In this document: piece after piece, positions 15,058 through 23,370 of the stretch
How positions within the stretch are numbered: position 1 is the first letter of the stretch
How the letters are laid out: each line of letters begins with the position of its first letter
Assembly: GCF_008086045.1 (NCBI RefSeq)
Contig: NZ_VSEY01000014.1
Location: forward strand, 62,001 to 126,000
Length of the DNA: 64,000 nucleotides
Source: Nonomuraea sp. PA05
GTDB taxonomy: Bacteria; Actinomycetota; Actinomycetes; Streptosporangiales; Streptosporangiaceae
Direction of reading: 5' to 3'
Notes under the pieces: generated by a model
Told to the model about the DNA's origin: nothing
Seen by the model: the letters and a program-made list of their open reading frames with translations, nothing else
Database searches by the model: none
Translations under genes and position numbers: made by a program

Positions 15058-16413
15058 GTGTCAGACCGGAAACGCTTAGCGGTGGGCGTCACCGCTCTCG
15101 CGCTCATGACCGCGAGCGTCCTGTCCACCCCGGCCGTCGCAGCGGCCCCCGCCACCTACTACGTCGACAGCGTCAGCGGCAACGACGCGAACCAGGGCAC
15201 GTCCGAGGCGACCGCGTGGCGGACGCTGTCCAAGGCCAACGCGGCCAACCTGAGCGCCGGCTCCAAGCTGCTGCTGCGCAGGGGCGGCACGTGGGCGGAG
15301 CAACTGCTCATCACCGAGTCCGGTACGCAGGCGGCCCCCATCGTCGTCGAGGCGTACGGCACCGGCGCCAAGCCCGTGATCAAGGGCACCGACGAGGTGG
15401 CCTGCGTGCTGCTGTCCGGCGACCACCTCGAGGTCTACGACTTACAGGTCGGCGTGGAGGGCGCGGGCCGGTGCGAGTGGTCGGGGTTCTCGGTCGAGGG
15501 CGACCACAACTTCCTCAACCGCAACTACATCACGGGCGCGTCGGCGGGCGTCTTCATCGACGAGGACGCCGACTACACCTCGATCAACAACAACGAGTTC
15601 GTCAACAACAACGTCATGAGCGTGAACACCGACGCCTCGGAGATGGGCGAGGAGTACTCCAACGACGACTCGGGCGCCTTCGCCATCCTGGTCCACGGCG
15701 ACGACTCCGAGATCTCCTGGAACGACATCAGGGGCTCGATCGCGCCGAGCTTCGACTACGTCTTCGACGGCGCCGCGGTCGAGATCTTCAAGGGCTCGCG
15801 CAACCGGGTGCACCACAACATCTCGGTCGACAACGACACCTTCACCGAGCTGGGCACCCTGACCTCGCCGAACGGCCAGACGCAGGACCCGGACGGCACC
15901 GCGGACAACGTGTTCGAGTACAACGCCATCTACGGCGACCGCACCAGGGGCGGGATGGTCACCCGCGGCCCGTACAAGGAGGAGGCGGGCTCGCCGATCG
16001 AGCCGAACGGGCCCGTGCTGCGCACGGTCTTCCGCAACAACTCCATCTACCTGACCCACGAGGACGCCGAGGGCGTGGTCTGCGACGCCACCTGCACGAA
16101 CCAGCACCTGACGATGACGCAGAACGCCATCTACGCCAAGAAGAAGAGCGTCTACGCGCCCGGCGTGACCGGGGCCGCCAACACGTACAACGTGCTGGAG
16201 GGCGACCAGTACCAGGCGGGTGACGACGGCGTCGGCAACTTCTTCGAGGACCCCCGGTTCGACCCGGCCAACCCGCTGCGGCTGCTCGCCGGCAGCAAGG
16301 CGATCGGTCTCGGCAAGGTCGCGTACGGGCAGATCGACCTGAACGGGGTGGCGATCGGCTCGGGCGGCGGCATCGAGGCGGGCGCCTACGAGTACGCGGC
16401 GGCGCAGCGCTGA
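15058..16413 (+). CDS. Secreted right-handed beta-helix protein
   Basis: From GTG 15058 (GGAGG 12 bases upstream) the 451-residue product has a signal peptide ending near AVAAAPA, then YYVDSVSGNDANQGTSEATA, a common opening of secreted beta-helix polysaccharide lyases and hydrolases. Repeating coils rich in Asn and Asp follow (FLNRNYITG, YTSINNNEFVNNNV, NRVHHNISVDND, NVFEYNAIYGD), which is the PbH1 pattern. The substrate is unknown; plant or microbial polysaccharide breakdown fits the cellulase next door. It lies downstream of the cellulase terminator and may be transcribed from its own promoter. Confidence 0.8.
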   Translation: MSDRKRLAVGVTALALMTASVLSTPAVAAAPATYYVDSVSGNDANQGTSEATAWRTLSKANAANLSAGSKLLLRRGGTWAEQLLITESGTQAAPIVVEAYGTGAKPVIKGTDEVACVLLSGDHLEVYDLQVGVEGAGRCEWSGFSVEGDHNFLNRNYITGASAGVFIDEDADYTSINNNEFVNNNVMSVNTDASEMGEEYSNDDSGAFAILVHGDDSEISWNDIRGSIAPSFDYVFDGAAVEIFKGSRNRVHHNISVDNDTFTELGTLTSPNGQTQDPDGTADNVFEYNAIYGDRTRGGMVTRGPYKEEAGSPIEPNGPVLRTVFRNNSIYLTHEDAEGVVCDATCTNQHLTMTQNAIYAKKKSVYAPGVTGAANTYNVLEGDQYQAGDDGVGNFFEDPRFDPANPLRLLAGSKAIGLGKVAYGQIDLNGVAIGSGGGIEAGAYEYAAAQR

Positions 16414-16447
16414 GAAACGCGGTTGCGGGAGCACGGGCCGGGTCGTC

Positions 16448-17101
16448 ATGATCCGGTTCGTGCTCACCGAACTGTGGCCCACGTACGGCCTGACCATCCG
16501 CACGCCACGACTCGAGCTCCGGCTGCCTCGGGAGGACGAGGCGGCGGCGCTCGCGCGGCTCGCCGGCGAGGGCGTGCACCGGGCGGACGAGCGCCCGTTC
16601 CTGACGCCGTGGACCGACGGCGGCCCCGGGGAGCGGGTGCGTTCCGTGTTGCGGGGGCACTGGAGCCGCCTCGCGGAGTGGGACGTGGCGGATTGGCGGC
16701 TCGGGCTCGGGGTCTTCCTGGACGGCGAGCCGCTCGGCATGGTGACGCTGCGGGCGCGCGACTTCCGCGTCGTCAGGGAGGTCACGACGTTCTCGTGGCT
16801 GGGGCTCCGGCACCACGGCAAGGGGTACGGGACCGAGGCCAGGACGGGGGTGCTGGCCCTGGCCTTCGACCACCTGGGGGCGCGGGCCGCGCGCACCGAG
16901 GTGTTCCAGGACAACCACGCCTCCCAGGGGGTTTCGCGCAAGCTCGGGTACGAGCACGACGGCGTCTCGGTCGACGCCCGGGGTGAGGAGGCCGTCGTGT
17001 CGGATCGGCTGCGGCTCACCCGGGAGAGGTGGGCCGGTCAGGAGCGGCCCCCGGTGCGGGTCGAGGGGCTGGCGGGCTGCCGTTCCCTCTTCGGCGCCTG
17101 A
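16448..17101 (+). CDS. GNAT-family N-acetyltransferase (RimJ/RimL type)
   Basis: The 217-residue protein starts with IRTPRLELRLPREDEAAAL, the usual entry of RimJ/RimL-like acetyltransferases, and has the acetyl-CoA-binding motif LRHHGKGYGTEAR and the later VFQDNHASQGVSRKLGY block. It should transfer acetyl from acetyl-CoA to an amine, perhaps a protein N-terminus or small molecule; the target is unknown. No clear ribosome binding site supports ATG 16448; GTG 16460 is an alternative. It is convergent with the phospholipase-D-like gene. Confidence 0.85.
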   Translation: MIRFVLTELWPTYGLTIRTPRLELRLPREDEAAALARLAGEGVHRADERPFLTPWTDGGPGERVRSVLRGHWSRLAEWDVADWRLGLGVFLDGEPLGMVTLRARDFRVVREVTTFSWLGLRHHGKGYGTEARTGVLALAFDHLGARAARTEVFQDNHASQGVSRKLGYEHDGVSVDARGEEAVVSDRLRLTRERWAGQERPPVRVEGLAGCRSLFGA

Positions 17102-17107
17102 TACGCG

Positions 17108-18664
17108 TCAGAAGCCGCGCGTCCGCCGCAGCTTCGGCGGGCGGCCGTCCGGGTCCACCGCGAACCGGTACAGCGGCAGCGCCATCAGCTTCCGTGCCCG
17201 CGACAGGCGCGGCTCCGGATGGGGCCGCAACCGCCCCGGCGGCCGAGGCCCCGCACCATCGGACTCGTGCCAGGCCTCCAGCGCCTCCGCCGACCGTTTG
17301 AACGCGTCGAAGGCGGCCACCGGATCGCACAGCTCATCCACCCGCTCGCCGGGCAGATCCAGATGCTCGGCCATCAACGTCAGCCGCAGATCCCTGGCGA
17401 ACCGCAGCGCCCCGGCCGGCGCCCGAGGGTCCTCCTCCTCGTCGAGCACCGCGCAGCTCAGCTCGGAGTCGTACGTCCACGACCGCAGGTTGACGTTGTC
17501 GGAGCCGATGGCCGCCCACACGTCGTCCACGACGCACACCTTGGCGTGCACGTAGATGGGCGTGCCGTGGTGGTTCTCCAGGTCGTAGATGCCCACCCGG
17601 TCCCCGCCGGCGTCGCGCAGCCGGCGCAGGGCGTCGGTGCGGCCGATGAGGCTGGCGGGGCCGGCGAGCCAGCCGTCCTGGTCGGGGTGGCGGGGGACGA
17701 TGACGATCATGCGCAGGTCGGGCTCGCGTTCCAGGGCGCGGGCGAACGGCTCGATGACGTCCGTGGACCACAGGTACTGGTCCTCCAGGTAGATGAGGGA
17801 ACGGGCCCGGGAGAGGACCTTGCGGTAGGCGTGGGCGATGCTGCGTTCCCCGTCGGGCGCGAACGGGTAGCCGCTGCGCCGGGCCGGGTAGGTGCGCAGC
17901 AACTGGACGCGGTGACGGCCGGCGGGTGGCGGGGGCGGGCCGGGGCGGGGGAGCGGCGGGGCGTCGTCGAGGCGGCCGAGGTGGTCGCGCAGGCGGCGCA
18001 GCGGGTCGCGGGTCTCCGGGGCCGGGTCCTCCCAGCGCTCGCAGAACACCTGCTCCACCTCCGCCACGGCGGGGCCGCGGATGGCGGCCTGCACGTCGTG
18101 CCAGGGCGGGCGCGGCCCGTACACGTCGGGCATCGGCGCGGACTGCGGGTCGCCCTCGTGCGCGGCGTCGTCGCGGCGGCTGTGGCACAGGTCGATGCCG
18201 CCGACGAACGCCACGTCGCGCGTCGCGTCCTGGTCGTGGCGCAGGATGACGAACTTCTGGTGGTGGGAGCCGCCCGCCTTGGTGCGGGTGTCGAGGAGGG
18301 CCTGGCCGCCGGTGTCCTCGATCTCCTGGCCGAGGTGGCGGTTCTCGGCGGAGCTGAACCGCAGCAGGTCGAGGTGGGAGCGCCAGATGAGGCCGCGGAC
18401 GAGCGCGCCGCGCTTGGCCGCCGCCGCCATGGCGGCGCCCACGGTGGGCCCGTCGGGCGTCAGGCGCTCGTCGGGGTCGCCGCGCCAGTCCGCGAACAGC
18501 AGCAGGTCGTCCTTGTCCAGCCGCTCCAGGCAGTCCTGTAACACGGCGAAGTAGGCGGCGCCGTGGACGAGCGGCCGCACGTCGTTCCCGCACGACCAGG
18601 GCTTGAGCTTGGTCGCCGGATTGCCGCGCTCCTCGTCGGTGAGGAACCAGTCCTCGATTCGCAT
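17108..18664 (-). CDS. Phospholipase D-like protein with two HKD motifs
   Basis: The 518-residue protein has no signal peptide. The first catalytic block is SHHQKFVILRHDQD, where the histidine and lysine are present but the aspartate is displaced; the second is VHAKVCVVDD, a standard HxKxxxxD, followed by GSDNVNLRSW. Other family pieces are AFVGGIDLCHSRRDD and YLEDQYLW. Members hydrolyse or transfer phosphodiester headgroups, for example in phospholipids or cardiolipin synthesis. It begins ten bases after the histidine kinase stop, so it is probably the last gene of the same transcription unit. Confidence 0.85.
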   Translation of the reverse strand: MRIEDWFLTDEERGNPATKLKPWSCGNDVRPLVHGAAYFAVLQDCLERLDKDDLLLFADWRGDPDERLTPDGPTVGAAMAAAAKRGALVRGLIWRSHLDLLRFSSAENRHLGQEIEDTGGQALLDTRTKAGGSHHQKFVILRHDQDATRDVAFVGGIDLCHSRRDDAAHEGDPQSAPMPDVYGPRPPWHDVQAAIRGPAVAEVEQVFCERWEDPAPETRDPLRRLRDHLGRLDDAPPLPRPGPPPPPAGRHRVQLLRTYPARRSGYPFAPDGERSIAHAYRKVLSRARSLIYLEDQYLWSTDVIEPFARALEREPDLRMIVIVPRHPDQDGWLAGPASLIGRTDALRRLRDAGGDRVGIYDLENHHGTPIYVHAKVCVVDDVWAAIGSDNVNLRSWTYDSELSCAVLDEEEDPRAPAGALRFARDLRLTLMAEHLDLPGERVDELCDPVAAFDAFKRSAEALEAWHESDGAGPRPPGRLRPHPEPRLSRARKLMALPLYRFAVDPDGRPPKLRRTRGF

Positions 18665-18674
18665 TCGGTTCTGG

Positions 18675-19949
18675 CTACCCCGGCAGCGGCGGCTGATACC
18701 TCTGATAGGCGGGCTCCACGATCGGTACGGGCGGGTGGGCGGGCAGCCGTACGGTGAACTCGGCGCCGTCTCCGGGCCGGCCGTCGGCGGTGATGGTGCC
18801 GTTGTGGCCGTCCACGACCTCGCGCACCAGTGCCAGCCCCAGCCCGAACCCGGTCCCCTCGAACCGGGTGAACAGCCGCTCGGCGTGCTCCGGGTCGAGG
18901 CCCGCGCCGTCGTCCCTGACGGTGAGGCCGACCGTGCCCGGCCCGCTGGACAGCGTCACCCAGATGTGCCCGCCGGGGCCGGTGTGGCCGAGCGCATTGT
19001 CGAGCAGCGCCGAGACGACCCGCCGCAGGGCGGATTCCACCCCGCGCACCACGTGGTCGCCCGGCCCGTCGCAGCGCACCTCGATGCTCACCCCCTGGTC
19101 GGCGGCCCTGACGTCCTCGGCCACGGCCAGCTCGGCGGCCAGCACGGCCAGGTCCACCGGGCCGAAGGGGCGGCGCAACTGCTTGAACTGGGCGGATCTG
19201 AGCAGGTCCTCGACCACCTCGCCGAGCTGCCTGGTGCCGGTCGCGAGCTGGTCCACCTCGTCGATGAGCAGGATCGGGTCGGTGTCGCCGCGCAGCCGCC
19301 GCGACAGGAGCTGCGCGCGGGTGTGCAGGCGGGTCAGCGGCGTGCGCAGCTCGTGGCTGACGTCGGCGGCGAAGCGGCGCTGGCGGGCCAGCGCCTCGCC
19401 CAGCGGCGCGATCGCGCGGCGTGAGACGACCTGCCCGACCAGCAGCGCGGCCAGCAGCCCGGCGATCTCCGCGCCGACCAGCGTGCGCAGCAGCCGCTGC
19501 TGCTCGGCCATCAGATAGCGCAGGTCCATCGCGGCCTGCACGGTCGCGCCGCCGCGCTCGCGCGTGTGCACCAGGTAGTCGCGCCCGGCCACGCTGACGT
19601 GCGCCGTCTGCGGCCCCGACCCGGCCGCGACGCGCGCGAGCGCCACCCGTACGGGCAGCGCCGCGGGCGCGCCGGGCGAGGCGCGCACGGTGCCGTCGGC
19701 GCGCAGCTCGTACAGCCACACGCAGGGCGGCGGGTACGCCACGGGCGAGCGCTGCGCGGCGGCGGCCAGGTCGCGTTCGGCGGCCACGCCCTGGCTGTGC
19801 CCCATGGCGCACCACACCAGCACGCCGACGAGCGCCAGGACCACCGAGATCGCGCCCGCGACCTGCACGGTGATGCGCCGCCGGGCACGGACGAGCAGCC
19901 GATGGTCGGGGTCCGGCAGCCGGGGACGGCCGAACCAACCAACGCTCAT
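18675..19949 (-). CDS. Two-component sensor histidine kinase
   Basis: The 424-residue kinase has a membrane segment at about 26-50, an extracytoplasmic part of about 105 residues with two cysteines, a second segment at about 157-176, and then directly the dimerisation domain FAADVSHELRTPLTR (His199). A HAMP domain is not evident. The ATPase domain has the N-box LLDNALGHT, G1 DDGAGLDP, and FGLGLALVREVV. Its ATG overlaps the stop of the response regulator by four bases, so the two are a translationally coupled pair. The signal is unknown; the neighbours suggest envelope or proton-gradient stress. Confidence 0.9.
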   Translation of the reverse strand: MSVGWFGRPRLPDPDHRLLVRARRRITVQVAGAISVVLALVGVLVWCAMGHSQGVAAERDLAAAAQRSPVAYPPPCVWLYELRADGTVRASPGAPAALPVRVALARVAAGSGPQTAHVSVAGRDYLVHTRERGGATVQAAMDLRYLMAEQQRLLRTLVGAEIAGLLAALLVGQVVSRRAIAPLGEALARQRRFAADVSHELRTPLTRLHTRAQLLSRRLRGDTDPILLIDEVDQLATGTRQLGEVVEDLLRSAQFKQLRRPFGPVDLAVLAAELAVAEDVRAADQGVSIEVRCDGPGDHVVRGVESALRRVVSALLDNALGHTGPGGHIWVTLSSGPGTVGLTVRDDGAGLDPEHAERLFTRFEGTGFGLGLALVREVVDGHNGTITADGRPGDGAEFTVRLPAHPPVPIVEPAYQRYQPPLPG

Positions 19950-20677
19950 AACGCACCCAGGCGGTAGCCCACACCTCGCACGGTGTCCACGACGCCGGAG
20001 CCGAGCTTGTTGCGCAGGTAGTACACGTACGTGTCCACGATCGACTCCTTGCTGGCCCCGTCGAAGACCCGCTGCCGCAGCGACCTGCGCGTGTGCACCT
20101 GCCTGGGACGCATGGCCAGCGCGCTGAGCAGCCGGCACTCCTGGCCCGACAGCGTCACCTGCTCCCCGCTCGGCAGCCGGACGACGTGCGCCTCGGTGTC
20201 CAGCCAGCCCGCGCCCAGCGGCAGCAGGCCGGCCAGGTCGAGGTTGCGGCGGTGCAGCGCGCGCACCCTGGCCAGCAGCTCGTCGATCTCGAACGGCTTG
20301 ACCAGGTAATCCTCGGCCCCGGCGTCGAGCCCGGTGACCCGGTCGGCGACCGTGCCGAAGGCGGTGAGCACGAGCACCGGGACGGTGACCGCCTGCCGGC
20401 GCAGCCGCCGTACCAGGTCGATCCCGTCGAGGGCGGGCAGGCCGCGGTCGACGATGAGCACGTCGTACGCGCGGGACAGCGCCAGGTGCAGCCCGCGCTG
20501 CCCCTCCGGCGCCAGATCGACGGTGTAACCCTGCTCGGTGAACAGGCCGACCAGCATGTTCCCCAGTTCGCGGTCGTCCTCGACGAGCAGCAGCCGGCGT
20601 GAGGCGGGGCCGGCTGTGCCTGATGTCCCAGCCACCAGACCACGGTTGCACCGCCGTGGCGGATTTTCCAGGTCCAC
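19946..20677 (-). CDS. OmpR-family response regulator
   Basis: The receiver domain has the acidic pair in LLLVEDDREL, the phosphoacceptor Asp77 in YDVLIVDRGLP and the KPF lysine in YLVKPFEIDE. The C-terminal winged helix ends with YVYYLRNKLGSGVVDTVRGVGYRL. It should be phosphorylated by the coupled kinase and regulate genes nearby or elsewhere. GTG 20677 gives 243 residues with a roughly 27-residue head before the receiver; a GTG at about 20635 is as plausible because neither has a good ribosome binding site. It starts 33 bases after the antiporter stop. Confidence 0.9.
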   Translation of the reverse strand: MDLENPPRRCNRGLVAGTSGTAGPASRRLLLVEDDRELGNMLVGLFTEQGYTVDLAPEGQRGLHLALSRAYDVLIVDRGLPALDGIDLVRRLRRQAVTVPVLVLTAFGTVADRVTGLDAGAEDYLVKPFEIDELLARVRALHRRNLDLAGLLPLGAGWLDTEAHVVRLPSGEQVTLSGQECRLLSALAMRPRQVHTRRSLRQRVFDGASKESIVDTYVYYLRNKLGSGVVDTVRGVGYRLGAL

Positions 20678-20710
20678 TCGGTCATTGGCCCACCAGAACC
20701 GCGCGGGTGG

Positions 20711-22012
20711 TCACGCGGAGACGGACCGGGCCTCGGCCCGGGTGCCGGTCTCCAGCCGGTCGGGCAGCGCCAGCTTGTACAGGGGGAGGGCGCTCGCGGT
20801 GGTGAGGACGGCCACGAGGACGAGCATGGCGAACAGCTCCTGCGTGATCATGCCCTGGGCCAGGCCGATGTTGATGAAGATGAGGATCATCAGGCCCCGG
20901 GCGTTCATCAGCGCCCCCACCGCGTACGACTCCCGCTTGCCGAACCCGATGCCGCGCATCGCCAGCGAGCACCCGAAGTACTTCCCGGCGAACCCGGCCG
21001 CCAGGATCAGCCCGAACGCCCCCAGCATGGCGCCGCCCGCGATGCCGCCGAGCTGCGTGTTCAGCCCGGAGAAGGTGAAGAAGGTGGGCAGCAGCAGCGT
21101 CGAGACGAGCTCCATCATGCGGCTGTGCAGCGCCTGGCGGAAGGCGGGGTCGCGGGGCATGGCCAGGCCCGCGAAGAAGCCGCCGAACACCGAGTAGACG
21201 CCGATCCAGTCGGTCACCCAGCCCGCGGCGAGCGGGACGAGGATGACGACGTACATGGCGGTCGGGCCGAGCCGGCCGGTGCGCGCGACGGTCCTGCCCA
21301 TCGGGCGCAGCAGCGGCGCCACGACCTTCAGCATGACGACGGCGAACAGCGCGGTCAGCGCGATCGTGGGCAGCGCGCCGCCGGCGCCGCCGCCGAGGTG
21401 CATGGCCGACAGGACGGCCAGGATGCACCAGGCCAGCGCGTCGTCGATGGAGGCGGCCAGCAGGGTGAGCCGGCCGATGGGGGTGTGCTCCAGGCCCCGC
21501 TCGTACAGGATCCTGGCCAGCATGGGGAAGGCGGTCAGCGACAGCGCGCCGCCGACGAACAGGGCGAACTGGAACGGCGGCACGTCGGGCCGGGACAGCA
21601 GGTCGTACAGCAGGAAGCCGGTGGCGGCGCCGAGCAGCAGCGACGGGACGATGCCCGACGCGGCCAGCACGCCCGCCTTGCGGACCTCACCGGGCGTCTG
21701 GGAGCCCTGTTCGATGCCGGCGCCGACGAGGAACATGTAGAGGGTCAGGCCGATGGTGCTCAGCACGTACAGGATGGGCCGCACCTCGGGCGGGAACAGC
21801 GCCGCCTGCGCCTCGGGGAACAGCCAGCCGAACAGCGTCGGCCCGAGCAGCACGCCGGCGACCATCTCGCCGAGCACGCGCGGCTGCATCACCATCTGGG
21901 CCAGCCGACCGCAGATCGCCGCCGTGATGAGCAGCACGACGAGGGCGGGCAGGACCTTGAGCACCAGCGCGAGGTTCGCGTCAGGAGCTGTGACGTGAGC
22001 CAGGATGTGCAT
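20711..22012 (-). CDS. CPA2-family cation:proton antiporter
   Basis: The 433-residue protein has about 12 predicted membrane segments and the monovalent cation:proton antiporter-2 signatures: QPRVLGEMVAGVLLGP near the start and the ion-binding acidic pair in ASIDDALAWCILAVL. It lacks a KTN/TrkA-N regulatory domain. It would exchange Na+ or K+ for H+ across the cell membrane. Its ATG has GGAGA seven bases upstream and lies inside the last 32 bases of the P450 gene, which indicates coupling. Such antiporters occur in some biosynthetic clusters as self-protection, but that is inference. Confidence 0.88.
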   Translation of the reverse strand: MHILAHVTAPDANLALVLKVLPALVVLLITAAICGRLAQMVMQPRVLGEMVAGVLLGPTLFGWLFPEAQAALFPPEVRPILYVLSTIGLTLYMFLVGAGIEQGSQTPGEVRKAGVLAASGIVPSLLLGAATGFLLYDLLSRPDVPPFQFALFVGGALSLTAFPMLARILYERGLEHTPIGRLTLLAASIDDALAWCILAVLSAMHLGGGAGGALPTIALTALFAVVMLKVVAPLLRPMGRTVARTGRLGPTAMYVVILVPLAAGWVTDWIGVYSVFGGFFAGLAMPRDPAFRQALHSRMMELVSTLLLPTFFTFSGLNTQLGGIAGGAMLGAFGLILAAGFAGKYFGCSLAMRGIGFGKRESYAVGALMNARGLMILIFINIGLAQGMITQELFAMLVLVAVLTTASALPLYKLALPDRLETGTRAEARSVSA

Positions 22013-23357
22013 GGGTATTCTCCGGGGCGTCAGAGGCGAAGTGGCGTTCGCACAGCCGCAGCCTGCGCGCGTCCCACACCATGTACGTGCCGAGGACGAG
22101 CTGGACGAGGCTGCGCCAGACGTCCTCCCACCGGTCGCGCACGCGCAGGTAGGCCAGCGCGCGGCCGGGCCGGTGGGGGGCGCCGCGAGGGGTGAGCAGG
22201 CAGGGCCCGCGATGCGGCATGGACCTGGTGTGGGTGACGGAGGAGTCGAGGACGTAGCGGCCCAGCACCTCGCGGGTCACCGCCCGCATGACGATCGGCG
22301 CCAGCCGCCAGGCCGGGCACGGCCGGTTGGCCGCGACGCCGAACGGGATGTGGTTGAGGTCCTTGGCGCCGGGCCCCGCGAACCGGTCCGGATCGAACCG
22401 GTCAGGGTCGGGGCAGCCGGCGTGGTGGAAGGCGGGGTAGTTGAAGCAGAGCACCGACCCGGCGGGGATCGTGGTGCGCTCGTCGAGCTCGATGTCGCCG
22501 GTGGTGATGCGGTGGGCGATGCCGAACAGCGGGTAGAGCCGCATCGTCTCGGCCATCACCTGGTCGAGGTAGCGGTCGTCGCTCTTGCGCGCCCGCTCCT
22601 GCACGGCGGGGTGCCGCGCGAGGGCGAGCAGCAGGTGGGCCATGGCCTCCGACATCTGCACGACCGCGGTGGTGAAGAAGGCGCCGTGCAGGTAGTACGC
22701 CTGCTGCCGCGGTGTCAGGCCGTCGGGGAGCGGCAGGCGCACCCGGTGCAGGTTGCGCAGAAGGTAGGCGTTCAGGCGGTCGCGGCGGCCCATGTGCCGC
22801 AGGCTCGTGCACTTGAGCGAGGCGGCGACGTCGGCGGCGTTCCCGGCGATGAGGTCGCGGGCCTCGCGCGGGCAGGGCTCGGCGAAGACCAGCTCGTAGG
22901 AGAACTCCGCCCACAGCGGGATCATCAGGTCCCGCAGCCGCACCAGGCCGCGCACGTCCCGCAGCGCGCGGCCCGCGCAGCGGCGGGCCAGCTCCTCGGC
23001 CTCCGCGCGGCGCACGGCGAGCATGCGGCGCGTCAGCCTGGCCACGGCGTCGTAGGCGCCGCCCGCCTCCAGATGCTCCTGGTGCATCTCGGGGCCGGGC
23101 GAGAGCCAGTACCAGAACACGTCCGACAGCGCCGCCCCCTTGCTGCGCCCGCCGGCGGCCGGGTGCGCGTACACCTGCTCGAAACGCTCGACGGGGACGA
23201 GGTCGCCGGGCACCGGGATGCCCTCGTCCCCGTTGATCCGCTCGAACACGCGCACCCGCAGCGCCACGACCCTGGCGGGCAGCCACCACGGCAGGCCGGC
23301 CAGTATGGCGAGCAGCACGACTGGCAGCACGACCGTGACCAGCACGGCGGTCAGCAT
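21981..23357 (-). CDS. Membrane-anchored, atypical cytochrome P450
   Basis: From ATG 23357 (GGAGGGG upstream) the protein has 458 residues. The first 25 form a hydrophobic anchor (VLVTVVLPVVLLAILAGL), rare among bacterial P450s. The K-helix ETMR, the PERF-like DPDRFDPDRFAG and the haem Cys347 in FGVAANRPCPAW are present, but the haem loop lacks the usual glycines and the I-helix FFTTAVVQMSEA lacks the usual acid-threonine pair. About 112 residues follow the cysteine, some 60 more than normal. It starts 13 bases after the flavin oxidoreductase stop and probably acts on the same substrate. Its reaction may not be ordinary hydroxylation. Confidence 0.82.
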   Translation of the reverse strand: MLTAVLVTVVLPVVLLAILAGLPWWLPARVVALRVRVFERINGDEGIPVPGDLVPVERFEQVYAHPAAGGRSKGAALSDVFWYWLSPGPEMHQEHLEAGGAYDAVARLTRRMLAVRRAEAEELARRCAGRALRDVRGLVRLRDLMIPLWAEFSYELVFAEPCPREARDLIAGNAADVAASLKCTSLRHMGRRDRLNAYLLRNLHRVRLPLPDGLTPRQQAYYLHGAFFTTAVVQMSEAMAHLLLALARHPAVQERARKSDDRYLDQVMAETMRLYPLFGIAHRITTGDIELDERTTIPAGSVLCFNYPAFHHAGCPDPDRFDPDRFAGPGAKDLNHIPFGVAANRPCPAWRLAPIVMRAVTREVLGRYVLDSSVTHTRSMPHRGPCLLTPRGAPHRPGRALAYLRVRDRWEDVWRSLVQLVLGTYMVWDARRLRLCERHFASDAPENTHAHPGSRHSS

Positions 23358-23370
23358 GCCCGTCCCCTCC

